Assembly: GCA_017643585.1 (NCBI GenBank)
Contig: JAEPND010000019.1
Span: 1 to 37,970, forward strand
Direction of reading: 5' to 3'
DNA from: Maricaulis sp.
GTDB taxonomy: Bacteria; Pseudomonadota; Alphaproteobacteria; Caulobacterales; Maricaulaceae
Length of the DNA: 37,970 bases
Shown here: positions 7,406-16,200 of the stretch, piece after piece
How the letters are laid out: every line of letters starts with the position of its first letter
How positions within the stretch are numbered: the first letter of the stretch is position 1
Made by a program: the position numbers and the translations under genes
The notes under the pieces: model-generated
What the model was told of the DNA's origin: nothing
Seen by the model: the letters and a program-made list of their open reading frames with translations, nothing else
Databases searched by the model: none

Positions 7406-7588
7406 GGCTGCTTCGAAGATTTTCGAGCCAATCCGTTTTTCGAAGCAGTGTGGTCCCAAATTACCGGCATTTTCGGCGCGCTACCCCATCTGCGCCGTCG
7501 CTGCGGCCATTTCGTCCCCCCAGAGCCGCAGCTTGACTGCCGAACCAGCCGCGCACGTCTCTTCCCCGGACGTGCGCGGTTCTGTTAT
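7406..7588 (+). ncRNA. Candidate structured small RNA or leader with four stem-loops and C-rich loops
   Basis: This 337-bp gap between gpmA and kdsD holds four successive hairpins. H1: CTGCTTCGA 7408-7416 / TCGAAGCAG 7440-7448. H2: CGGCGC 7474-7479 / GCGCCG 7492-7497, loop CTACCCCATC. H3: GCTGCGGC 7500-7507 / GCCGCAGC 7525-7532, loop containing GTCCCCCC. H4: 7549-7559 / 7569-7579, perfect over 11 bp, loop TCTTCCCCG, followed by TTCTGTTATT. A TATTAT box at 7394-7399 could be a -10 element; no good -35 is seen. Repeated C-rich loops are typical of sRNAs that pair with ribosome-binding sites. It could instead be the 5' leader of kdsD. No known Rfam family was recognised. Confidence 0.45.
7549..7588 (+). 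terminator. Strong hairpin with T-rich tail, possible terminator/attenuator before kdsD
   Basis: CCGCGCACGTC (7549-7559) and GACGTGCGCGG (7569-7579) form a perfect 11-bp stem with a 9-nt loop. The following TTCTGTTATT is T-rich but interrupted, so termination would be imperfect. It ends about 35 bp before the kdsD ATG. It may end the candidate small RNA or attenuate read-through into kdsD. Confidence 0.5.
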
Positions 7589-7620
7589 TGAGCATCGGAA
7601 CTTTGTGAAAAGGTATTTAG

Positions 7621-8589
7621 ATGCAGGACTTCGACGCTCTGGCGGTTGCCCGACGTGTAATCGCCATCGAACGGGATGGACTCTCGCACCTCGAGGAGAT
7701 GATCGGTGAGCCTTTCGCGGCGGCCGTCTCGCTCGCTTCGGATCTCAAGGGGCGATTGATTTGCACAGGCGTGGGCAAGTCAGGTCATGTGGCGCGCAAG
7801 ATCGCGGCGACACTCGCATCCACGGGCACGCCTGCCTATTACGTGCATCCAACCGAGGCCAGCCACGGTGATCTGGGCATGATTACCGGTGACGATGCCG
7901 TGCTGGCGCTGTCCAAATCCGGCGAAACGCGAGAGCTTGGTGATCTGATCGCGTATTGCCGTCGGTTTGATGTTCCGCTGATCGGCATGACGGCCAAACC
8001 CGACAGTACGCTGGGACGAGCCTGCAATTTCCAGCTTTTCGTGCCTGATGCAGCAGAAGCCTGCGCCGAGACCCGTGCGCCCACGACCTCGACGACCTTG
8101 ATGATGACCATGGGCGATGCGTTTGCGGTCGCGCTTCTCGAGGCGCGCGGCTTTACCGCAACGGATTTCCGGACCTTCCATCCGGGTGGTGCGCTGGGAG
8201 CAGCCCTGGCGAGCGCCGCAGATGTCATGCATGCCGGCGAAGCGATGCCCCTGGTCGGCGGGGATGCCAGCATGAGTGACGTACTGCTGGAAATGACCGC
8301 GAAATCTTTCGGCTGCGCCGGCATTGTCGACGCCGACGGCAAGCTCGTCGGCATCATCACCGATGGCGATCTGCGCCGGCATATGGGCACGGACCTGGTG
8401 GCGCGCCGGGCTGAGGATGTGATGACCCCTGATCCCAAGGTGGGACGCCCGGGCATGCTCGCGGCCGATGCTTTGCGCGAGATGACAGCAGGCGCACCCA
8501 AGATCACCCAGCTTTTCCTGGTCGACGAGACCGGTCGACCGGCAGGATTATTGCACCTTCACGATTTGTTGCGCATTGGCCTCAAGTAA
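7621..8589 (+). CDS. kdsD: D-arabinose 5-phosphate isomerase (KpsF/GutQ/KdsD family)
   Basis: A 322-residue enzyme that converts ribulose 5-phosphate to arabinose 5-phosphate, the first step towards Kdo for lipid A/LPS. The SIS domain (about residues 35-170) has the GVGKSGHVARKIAATLASTGTPAYYVHPTEA region, SHGDLGM and LSKSGET. TTLMMTMGDAFAVAL and FHPGGALG close the domain, and two CBS domains follow (about 205-260 and 265-322). An AAAGG lies 7 bp upstream of the ATG. It stands just before the secretion genes and fits the surface-polysaccharide theme of the window. Confidence 0.93.
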   Translation: MQDFDALAVARRVIAIERDGLSHLEEMIGEPFAAAVSLASDLKGRLICTGVGKSGHVARKIAATLASTGTPAYYVHPTEASHGDLGMITGDDAVLALSKSGETRELGDLIAYCRRFDVPLIGMTAKPDSTLGRACNFQLFVPDAAEACAETRAPTTSTTLMMTMGDAFAVALLEARGFTATDFRTFHPGGALGAALASAADVMHAGEAMPLVGGDASMSDVLLEMTAKSFGCAGIVDADGKLVGIITDGDLRRHMGTDLVARRAEDVMTPDPKVGRPGMLAADALREMTAGAPKITQLFLVDETGRPAGLLHLHDLLRIGLK

Positions 8590-8645
8590 ATTGAAGTCGT
8601 ACGCGCTGTGAAAACGTGCATTTAACAGCCGGGCCGACTAAAATG

Positions 8646-8659
8646 GGTCAGTGCTGACC
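8646..8659. promoter_or_regulatory. Short inverted repeat upstream of the secretion operon
   Basis: GGTCAG and CTGACC flank TG, a perfect 14-bp inverted repeat 26 bp before the ABC transporter start and 56 bp after kdsD. It could be an operator near a promoter or a small leader hairpin. Short repeats of this size occur by chance, so the assignment is weak. Confidence 0.25.
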
Positions 8660-8685
8660 GTAGATTGCGTAATCCGGAGTGGGTG

Positions 8686-10380
8686 ATGATCCCAGGAGTG
8701 TCCCTAGAGCTGCGTAGCCGCCTCAATCCACACCTGCGTCTGTTGGCCGGGTTCGGGTTCGTGGCGAATGTGCTGCTACTGGTCTCGCCGCTCTATATGC
8801 TGCAGATTTATGACCGGGTGCTCAATTCCGGTTCATTTGATACCTTGCTCTGGCTGAGTGTGCTCGCCGTTTTCCTGCTCGCCGTTTATGGCGCAGCTGA
8901 GATGGGGCGTCGTCGGGTGTCCGCACTCGCCGCGCAGGAGATCGAGTCATTCTTCTCGCCCAAACTCTTTCAGCGATTTGAGGGTCAGCTTGAAGGGCGA
9001 CCGGACCTGGCGATGAATCTGGCGCGCCTGTCGCGGGTGCAGACCTTCATTCAGAACGGGTCGTTGCTGCCGTATCTCGATCTGCCCTTTACGCCGTTAT
9101 TCCTGGTTGTCCTGTTCCTGATACACCCGTTCATCGGCCTGCTGGGGCTGGGCGGAGCTGTCCTGGTATTCGGTGTGGCTTTTCTCGCAGAGATTTCCAG
9201 CCGCCAGGGAAGCCAGGCATCCCAGGCCACTCTGGGCAAGGCCGGGCAATTTGCCGCCGATCTCGAGCGGCAGCGTTCAGCCCTGGTCTCCATGGGTTTG
9301 CTGGGGCGCGCGTATCAGCGCTGGCAACAGGTTCGCCAGCTCGGTCAGGGGCTGGCGCTGGGGGCGTCCCGCCAGGACGGGAAATTCACGGCCATCTCAC
9401 GCGCGCTGCGTCAGACGCTGCAGATCCTGGTCCTGGGCGGCGGTGCAGCTCTGGCACTCAGCCAGGAGATTTCACCGGGCTCGATCGTTGCGTCATCGAT
9501 CATCCTCGCCCGTGTACTCGGCCCGATCGACCAGATCGTCGGCGGGTGGCGCAACAGCGTGCAGACCTGGTCGGGCTGGATGGCTCTGAGCACCGCGACC
9601 CAGGACATCGAGGATCGCGCTGATTACACGCCGCTGCCAAGGCCGGCGGGCGATGTTGTGCTCGACCGCACTGCGATTGGCGTGCCCGGCGGGGAAACAC
9701 CGCTGGTTCAGGCGTTCAATTTCACGGCCAAGCCTGGCGATATCATCGCGCTGACCGGCGGTATTGGCACGGGCAAGACAAGCTTTCTGCAGACGATTGC
9801 CGGTGCCTGGCCAGCCCATTCGGGGCAGATCAGCCTGGGTGGGCGCGATATCCAGGAATGGCCGAGCGAAGATCGCGGGCGCTATATCGGCTACATCCCC
9901 CAGGATGTGGAACTTCTGCCTGCGACAATCGCTGAAAACATCGCGCGTTTGTCCGGAGCGGACGATCAGCATATCATCGAGGCGGCCAAAGCTGCAGGTG
10001 CGCACGAGATGATCCTTGGCCTGCCAGACGGATATGAAACTCCGGTGGGCCCGGGCGGTGTCAATCTGTCCGCCGGGCAGAAGCAATTGGTTGGACTGGC
10101 CCGCGCATTGTTCGGAACGCCGGCGCTGCTGGTCCTGGACGAGCCCTCGGCCAATCTGGACAGTGCTTCAACCAGCAATCTCATCAAGTCGATCAAGGCC
10201 GTTTCGCAAGCGGGTGCGACCATTTTTGTGTCGACCCACGACCGGCGTCTGATCGAGCAAAGCACGACGGTGCTCCTGTTGCGCAATGGCGCGGTGCTGG
10301 CGGCACCGGCTGACCAGTATCTCAAACTGGCTGTCGGGCCGGGCAATGCCGCGCCCAGTGGCGGTCAGGGAGTGGCATGA
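8686..10380 (+). CDS. prtD: Type I secretion ABC transporter/permease (PrtD/RsaD family)
   Basis: A 564-residue inner-membrane half-transporter that powers export of RTX proteins. The N-terminal membrane domain spans about residues 15-300 (first segments LRLLAGFGFVANVLLLVSPLYMLQIYDRVL and LLWLSVLAVFLLAVYGAAEM). YMLQIYDRVLNSGSFDTL is a PrtD-type hallmark. The ATPase domain has Walker A GGIGTGKTS (about 360), Q-loop region YIPQDVELLP, signature NLSAGQKQ (about 460), Walker B LLVLDEPSANLDS and the H-loop STHDRR. The ATG at 8686 is chosen over a TTG seven codons upstream because GGAG sits 6 bp before it. The stop overlaps the next gene by 4 bp. Confidence 0.94.
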   Translation: MIPGVSLELRSRLNPHLRLLAGFGFVANVLLLVSPLYMLQIYDRVLNSGSFDTLLWLSVLAVFLLAVYGAAEMGRRRVSALAAQEIESFFSPKLFQRFEGQLEGRPDLAMNLARLSRVQTFIQNGSLLPYLDLPFTPLFLVVLFLIHPFIGLLGLGGAVLVFGVAFLAEISSRQGSQASQATLGKAGQFAADLERQRSALVSMGLLGRAYQRWQQVRQLGQGLALGASRQDGKFTAISRALRQTLQILVLGGGAALALSQEISPGSIVASSIILARVLGPIDQIVGGWRNSVQTWSGWMALSTATQDIEDRADYTPLPRPAGDVVLDRTAIGVPGGETPLVQAFNFTAKPGDIIALTGGIGTGKTSFLQTIAGAWPAHSGQISLGGRDIQEWPSEDRGRYIGYIPQDVELLPATIAENIARLSGADDQHIIEAAKAAGAHEMILGLPDGYETPVGPGGVNLSAGQKQLVGLARALFGTPALLVLDEPSANLDSASTSNLIKSIKAVSQAGATIFVSTHDRRLIEQSTTVLLLRNGAVLAAPADQYLKLAVGPGNAAPSGGQGVA

Positions 10381-11675
10381 TCATGGCGGTCTTGATGAAG
10401 GATCCGACAGTTCGCTTTTCAGCCCTCGCGTGCGCGGCCGGGCTTGGTGGATTCCTGGTCTGGGCCGGGTTTGTCCCATTGTCCGAGGGCGTTCCCGCAA
10501 ACGGCATGGTCGTCGTCGAGAACAGTCGTCAGGTTGTTCAGCATCTTGAAGGCGGGATTATCGAGGAATTGCTGGTGCGCGATGGCGACCAGGTCGAGGC
10601 CGGGCAGCCCCTGATCAGCCTGCAGGCAACGGCCAGTCAGGCCGTGCGGGATGAGATCCTGCAGGAAATCGCCACCTCGCTGGCATCGCTCGCGCGCCTG
10701 GAAGCGCTTCGGGATGATGTGGCGATGCCGGATTTCTCGGCCGTGAATGCGTTGGAGCTTGGCGAGGCGGAACGCGCGGCCGTGATTGAGCGACAACAGG
10801 ATCTATTCGATCAGCAAAGGCAATCCATCGCCGCCGATCTCGGTGTGTTGGAAGCCCGCCGGGACGGTGCCCGCGATTCCATTCGCTTGTATCGCCAACA
10901 GATCTCGACCACGGAACGCGCCCTGGCGGCGGCCCAGGACCAGGCTAGCCTGTTGCAAGACCGGGTCGACCGACAAATGGCACGCGTTGACGAGTTGCGC
11001 GCCATGGAGCGTGACGTCGCCAATCTGGAAACCCAGATTGCAGGCTTGCGCCGCGATGCGCAGCAAGCCGACACCACTGTCGAGGACCTTGAGGGGCAAA
11101 TCGCGCAGACACAGGCCAATTTCCTGCGCATCATTTCAACGGAACAACTCGAGGCACGGACGACATTGCAGACGGCTGAAGAGCGTCTGTCGGCCGCGCA
11201 GGATGTCCTGAACCGTATCGTGATTGCAGCGCCCCAGGCGGGTGAGGTCCTCAATCTTGCCTTCTCCACGCGGGGCGGTGTTGTCCGTCCGGGCGAAGCT
11301 ATTCTGGAGATTGTCCCGGAAGTCGAGGAGGTGACAGTCTCCGCACGTATCGGACCGGGCGATCGCGCCGCCGTATTCCAGGGCCAGGCCGTGCGCACGC
11401 ATTTCACAGCCTACAAGAGCTGGCTCACGCCGCGTCTGGATGGCGAGGTTGTCAGCGTGAGTGCCGATCTGAAGTCTGACCAGGTCACGGGTGAGCCCTA
11501 TTACGAGGTCCGCATCGTCGTGCCGCCGGACCAGATCGATCGGCTCGATGGGCTCGCGCTCACACCCGGCATGCCGGCCCAGGTATTCATTTTCTCCGGC
11601 TCTCGCCGGACCACTCTCGATTACCTACTGGAACCGATTAGCGAGTCCCTGTTCCGCGGGGCGCGGCGAGGGTGA
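10377..11675 (+). CDS. prtE: Type I secretion membrane fusion protein (HlyD/PrtE/RsaE family)
   Basis: A 432-residue periplasmic adaptor linking the ABC transporter to the outer-membrane channel. It has one N-terminal membrane segment (about 17-35), the family motif VVVENSRQVVQHLEGGIIEELLVRDGDQVEAGQPL of the first half lipoyl domain, a long coiled coil (about 95-280), and the C-terminal lipoyl/beta-barrel part with IVIAAPQAGEVLNLAFSTRGGVV and YEVRIVVPP...LTPGMPAQVFI. The ATGA overlap with the ABC gene indicates translational coupling; the next gene follows just as tightly. Confidence 0.93.
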   Translation: MIMAVLMKDPTVRFSALACAAGLGGFLVWAGFVPLSEGVPANGMVVVENSRQVVQHLEGGIIEELLVRDGDQVEAGQPLISLQATASQAVRDEILQEIATSLASLARLEALRDDVAMPDFSAVNALELGEAERAAVIERQQDLFDQQRQSIAADLGVLEARRDGARDSIRLYRQQISTTERALAAAQDQASLLQDRVDRQMARVDELRAMERDVANLETQIAGLRRDAQQADTTVEDLEGQIAQTQANFLRIISTEQLEARTTLQTAEERLSAAQDVLNRIVIAAPQAGEVLNLAFSTRGGVVRPGEAILEIVPEVEEVTVSARIGPGDRAAVFQGQAVRTHFTAYKSWLTPRLDGEVVSVSADLKSDQVTGEPYYEVRIVVPPDQIDRLDGLALTPGMPAQVFIFSGSRRTTLDYLLEPISESLFRGARRG

Positions 11676-11677
11676 AG

Positions 11678-12955
11678 ATGTCGGTTATGCGTTGGTCTCA
11701 TTTGCTCTCGGTATGCGTTGTGATGGCGAGTTCGACTGCCGCCGCGCAGGCGCAGTCCTGCATGTCTCTGTCCGAATTGATGCGTGTCGGCATTGGGCAG
11801 TCGCCAGAGGTCGCTGTCGCGCAATCCCGTCTGGATCAGGCGGAGGCGGATATCGACGAGGCGCGGTCGCTGCGGCGCCCGCAAGTGACCTCGTTTGGCC
11901 GGACCGGCGTGGGTGATACCGGGCTGACATCGTCCCAGATCGAAAACCAGGTGGGCGTTCGAGTGTCCCAACGCGTGTATGATTTTGGCGACGCCCGGCT
12001 GGCCATCAACGCGGCGGAGTTCAACAGCGAAAGCCTGGCCTATTCCCTGGCATCCCAGGAGGCGCAAACCGCCTTTACCATTGCATTTGCCTATCTCGCA
12101 GGTCTCGAGGCGGAGGAGATGATCGGGGTCATTTCCCAGCGCAGGGATTATTTCGCTCGCCAGGAAGCCGCAGTCACCGAGCTGCTCGCGCGCGGAGGCG
12201 CGACGCGGGCAGAGCGGGCGCAGGTATCGGCGCAGCGCGCCGAAGCCGAGGCGGATGTCCTTGAGCTGCAATCCCAACAACAGCAGGCAGAATCCCGATT
12301 GCGCGCCTATACTGGACTGCTGGTCAATACATGCGCCGTTGGTCCGGTCACGGGAGAGCTGGAAGGCGGGCTCGCAGGCCTGTCATCGGTCGACCTCCTG
12401 TGGGATGCGGTCTTCTCGCGCAATCCCGAAATTGCTGCTGCCCAACGTGCTGTGCGCAGCCTGGACGCCCAGCGTGAACGTGAGCGCCGCGAGCGTTTGC
12501 CGGTCATCGATGTCGTGGGGATCTCCTCCTATACCTATGACGATCAGCGGGAAGACTGGGAAGCGCGCGACCGCGTCGGGATAGATGTCTCCGTTCCGCT
12601 CTATACGGGCAATGCCATTGGTGCCCGCCGCGACCGAGCGCAAGCGCGTCTGCAGCAAAGCGAAAACGAGCTGCGACAGTTGCAGCGCGATCTCGGTGAG
12701 CGTGCAGAAGTCTCCTATCGCCGTGTGCTGGCGCTTGAGGCCCAGCTGAGCCGGCGCCAGGACGTGGCGCAGAACCAACGCGAATATTTCGAGGCCATCG
12801 AGGGCGAGTTCGAGTTTGGTCTGGGTACTCTGCCGGATCTGGTCGAGGCTCGACTGGCGTATGAATCCGCCGCGCTGGACGTCGTCAGACTGCAATTCGA
12901 GCTGGCGCGGGAGCGGCTGGAATTGCTGCTGCTCGCGGATCGTTTGCCACTTTAG
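11678..12955 (+). CDS. TolC-family outer-membrane protein (PrtF/RsaF-like)
   Basis: A 425-residue outer-membrane efflux protein completing the type I system. A signal peptide occupies about residues 1-25 (LLSVCVVMASSTAAAQAQS). The OEP fold then shows two long helical repeats separated near residue 215, with TolC-type features: LMRVGIGQSPEVAVAQSRLDQAEAD, the strand VGVRVSQRVYDFGDA, and its counterpart VGIDVSVPLYTGNAI. The second half repeats the NPEIAAAQRAVRSLDAQRER pattern. The frame opens at GTG 11672, overlapping the previous stop, but ATG 11678 has better SD spacing (GAGG, 6 bp). A distinct promoter is not evident. Confidence 0.92.
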   Translation: MSVMRWSHLLSVCVVMASSTAAAQAQSCMSLSELMRVGIGQSPEVAVAQSRLDQAEADIDEARSLRRPQVTSFGRTGVGDTGLTSSQIENQVGVRVSQRVYDFGDARLAINAAEFNSESLAYSLASQEAQTAFTIAFAYLAGLEAEEMIGVISQRRDYFARQEAAVTELLARGGATRAERAQVSAQRAEAEADVLELQSQQQQAESRLRAYTGLLVNTCAVGPVTGELEGGLAGLSSVDLLWDAVFSRNPEIAAAQRAVRSLDAQRERERRERLPVIDVVGISSYTYDDQREDWEARDRVGIDVSVPLYTGNAIGARRDRAQARLQQSENELRQLQRDLGERAEVSYRRVLALEAQLSRRQDVAQNQREYFEAIEGEFEFGLGTLPDLVEARLAYESAALDVVRLQFELARERLELLLLADRLPL

Positions 12956-13110
12956 GCACCCGGCGTCTGGTGCAGCTGGCCCTGTTGAGTGGAAGATCCT
13001 GCAAAGCAGGTGGCGCGTCGCGCGAGTTTCCCTGGATCAATTCGCCGATAGCGCGAATGAGGTGTCGCATTTCTGCCGCTACCCCGGGGTTTGTGTGCAG
13101 TGAATAGCGC

Positions 13111-13136
13111 ATTTGTGAATGAAAATATTCACAAAT
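13111..13136. promoter_or_regulatory. Perfect 10-bp inverted repeat, candidate operator of the RTX gene
   Basis: The 321-bp gap between the tolC-like gene and the RTX gene contains ATTTGTGAAT (13111-13120) and ATTCACAAAT (13127-13136), separated by 6 bp. The AT-rich dyad stands out in GC-rich surroundings, 140 bp before the start codon. It fits a dimeric regulator site, or a hairpin if it is transcribed. The TGTGA...TCACA core resembles CRP sites, but the spacing is 10 rather than 6. Confidence 0.5.
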
Positions 13137-13197
13137 TGTCGACCTGGTTTACGTCTAGCTTCGCAAAATCAATTTAGCGCTGGACGCGCCTCGCCAA

Positions 13198-13213
13198 CGA
13201 AGGGTAGCCTTCG
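13198..13213 (+). promoter_or_regulatory. Leader stem-loop upstream of the RTX gene
   Basis: CGAAGG (13198-13203) and CCTTCG (13208-13213) with a GTAG tetraloop form a small perfect hairpin about 63 bp before the RTX start. It could stabilise the leader of an abundant mRNA, but a stem this short may be incidental. Confidence 0.3.
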
Positions 13214-13276
13214 CGGTTATACGCGTGTCTCAGAAAGCGTCTACGGTCGCTCAGAGAGTGCTTGAAGGGGTAGAAA

Positions 13277-16200
13277 ATGTTCACAGATGATACGGCTAAG
13301 AAATCCAGCCGCCGCTCGGCCATGGCTGCAACAATCCTTGCGACGGGTGGTGCCGCGCTTCTTGGAGGTCAGGCCAGTGCCCAGGACGGCGCGCCTGACG
13401 GATACCGCTCGGTCGGTGATTTCGCCAATGTGGACAGCTACACCATAAACGAGGACGGCACGGTCCGCCTGGTGATGAATGACGGCCAGGTCGTGACGGT
13501 TGCCGCGACGGACGCGCAGCTGATCGATGGTGTGCTCTATCTCAACGCGGACGCGATCACTGTGGGCGCTGCGGCGGCTGCAGGCGGTGGCGGTGGTGCG
13601 ATCCTCGGCGTCGTGGGTGGTCTTGGATTGGCGGGTGCTGCGGCCGGCGGCGGCGGTGGCGGTGGAGGCGGCTCGACACCGCCCCCGACACCGAACACGC
13701 CACCGTCCTTCACCAGTGATCCAACGGGCAGTACGACCGAGAATTCTACCTCGACCGGCTATACGGCTGCGGCCTCAGACGCCGATGGCAATTCGCTGAC
13801 CTATTCCATCAGCGGTGGAGCGGACGCGGCCCTGTTCTCGATCAATGCCTCCACTGGCGAACTCACCTTTAACAACGCACCGGATTTTGAAAATCCGGGC
13901 GATGCCAACTCGGACAATGTCTATGAAGTGACGGTCCGCGTTTCGGACGGGCAGGGCGGTGCTGCGACCCAGACCGTGCAGGTGACGGTGACGGATGTTG
14001 ATGAGGCGCCTGTTTTCTCATCCTCCAGCACGGTCAGTGTCGCGGAAAACCAGACCACGGCGATCGATGTGGATGCGAGCGATCCGGACGGCCAGGCCGT
14101 GACTTACTCGCTCAGCGGCGCAGATGCGGCCCTGTTCAACATTGATGCGAACACCGGTGAGGTGACCTTCATCAATGCGCCGGACTTCGAAAATCCGGCA
14201 GACGCCAATGGCGATAATGACTACGAGATCACGGTCACCGCAGACGATGGCACGGAACAGTCCAGCCAGGACATCACGATCTCGGTCACCAACCAGAATG
14301 ACAATTCTCCGGTGATTACCTCTGCGGCTGCCTTCAATGTCGACGAGAACCAGACCACAGCCTTCACGGGAACCGCTACGGATGGTGATGGCGATGCCAT
14401 TACCTATTCACTGTCCGGAGCGGATGCTGCGCTCTTCAATATAGATGCGAATACGGGCGAGGTCACATTCGTTAATGCGCCGGATCGCGAAAACCCGGCG
14501 GATGCGAACAGCGATAATGTCTACGAGATCAACCTGATCGCCAGCGATGGCACTACCCAGGCTGTTCAGGCGGTGACCGTCACGGTCGATGATGTGAACG
14601 AAGCGCCGAGCTTCACCTCGGCCTCGACCGCCACGGTCTCCGAGAACCAGACGACCGCGATTGACGCGGACGCCACCGATCCGGAAGGCCAGGCGCTGAC
14701 CTACACGCTGAGCGGTGCAGATGCGGCGCTCTTCAGCATCGACGCCAATACCGGAGAGGTCACGTTCATCGCCGCGCCGGACTATGAAAACCCGGCGGAC
14801 GCCAACAGCGACAATGACTACGAGATTACGGTGACGGCCAGCGATGGCTCCAACCAGACGAGCCAGGACATCACCATCTCGGTCACCAACCAGAATGACA
14901 ATTCTCCGACGATCACATCGGGAGCTGCGTTCTCTGTCGACGAGAACCAGACGACCGCGTTCACCGGGGCCGCGACCGATGCCGATGGTGACGCGATTAC
15001 CTACTCGCTCACGGGCGCTGATGCGGCGCTGTTCAATATCGACGCCAATACAGGTGAAGTGACCTTCATCAACCCGCCGGATTTCGAGAGCCCGGCGGAC
15101 GCGAACAGCGACAATGACTATGAAGTCAACCTGGTTGCCAGCGACGGTGTGAATACTGATGTTCAGGCCGTAACGATCACGGTCGACGACGTTTCCGACG
15201 TCGCGCCGGTCATCACGTCTTCGGCGACCGCCAATGCCGACGAAAACCAGACTGCGGCTTATACGATTACCGCGACGGATGCCGACAATTCAGGACCGCT
15301 GGTCTACTCGATCTCCGGTGCTGATGCGGCCCTGTTCTCCGTTGACAGTGTCACCGGTGAAGTGACCTTCAACGCAGCACCGGATTTCGAGAATCCGGGC
15401 GATGCCAACAATGACGGTGTCTATGAAATCACCGTCTCTGTAACGGATGGGGACTTGTCCGACAGCCAGGCTGTGTCCATCACTGTCGACAATGTCAACG
15501 AAGCCCCCAGCTTCACCTCTGGCGCCACCGCGTCTGTTGCCGAGAACCAGACCACTGCGATCGATGTCGACGCGACGGACCCCGAGGGGCAGTCGCTGAC
15601 ATATTCTCTCAGCGGTGCCGATGCCGCGCTGTTCAATATCGACGCGAACACCGGTGAGGTGACCTTCATCGCGGCTCCGGATTTCGAGAATCCGGTCGAT
15701 GCCAATGGCGATAATGACTATGAAATCACCGTCACCGCAGATGACGGAACCGATCAGTCCAGCCAGAACATCACCATCACGGTAACCGACGAAAACGAAG
15801 CGCCGGTCATTACGTCAGGCGCCGCGTTCAGCGTCGCAGAAAACCAGACGGCGGCCTTCACAGGTGCCGCGACAGATGATGACGGTGACACGCTCACGTA
15901 TTCACTGACCGGCACGGATGCCGCACTGTTCAATATTGACGCCAATACCGGTGAAGTGACCTTCATCTCGGCGCCTGACCGGGAAAACCCGGCGGATGGC
16001 AATTCCGACAATGTCTACGAGATCAATCTGGTGGTCAGTGACGGAGCGGAGCAGGATGTCCAGGCGGTCACGATCACGGTGACGAATATCGACGAGGCTC
16101 CAGTTTTCGCATCGTCAACGGCCTTCAATGTCGTTGAGGGGCAGACGGATGCCTTCACAGCTGATGCAACCGACCCCGAAGGCAATGCGATCACCTATTC

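Noticed and set aside
7406-7588. 6S RNA, SRP RNA or tmRNA at this position
   Set aside because: The ends do not pair into a long closing stem with a central bubble, and no SRP GGAA tetraloop region or tmRNA tag/acceptor sequence is visible.
7276-7591. Two short plus-strand open frames in the gpmA-kdsD gap
   Set aside because: There is no ribosome binding site or family match, and the bases are better explained by four perfect stem-loops.
13111-13136. CRP/FNR binding site
   Set aside because: The TGTGA and TCACA halves are 10 bp apart instead of 6, so the dyad does not fit that spacing.
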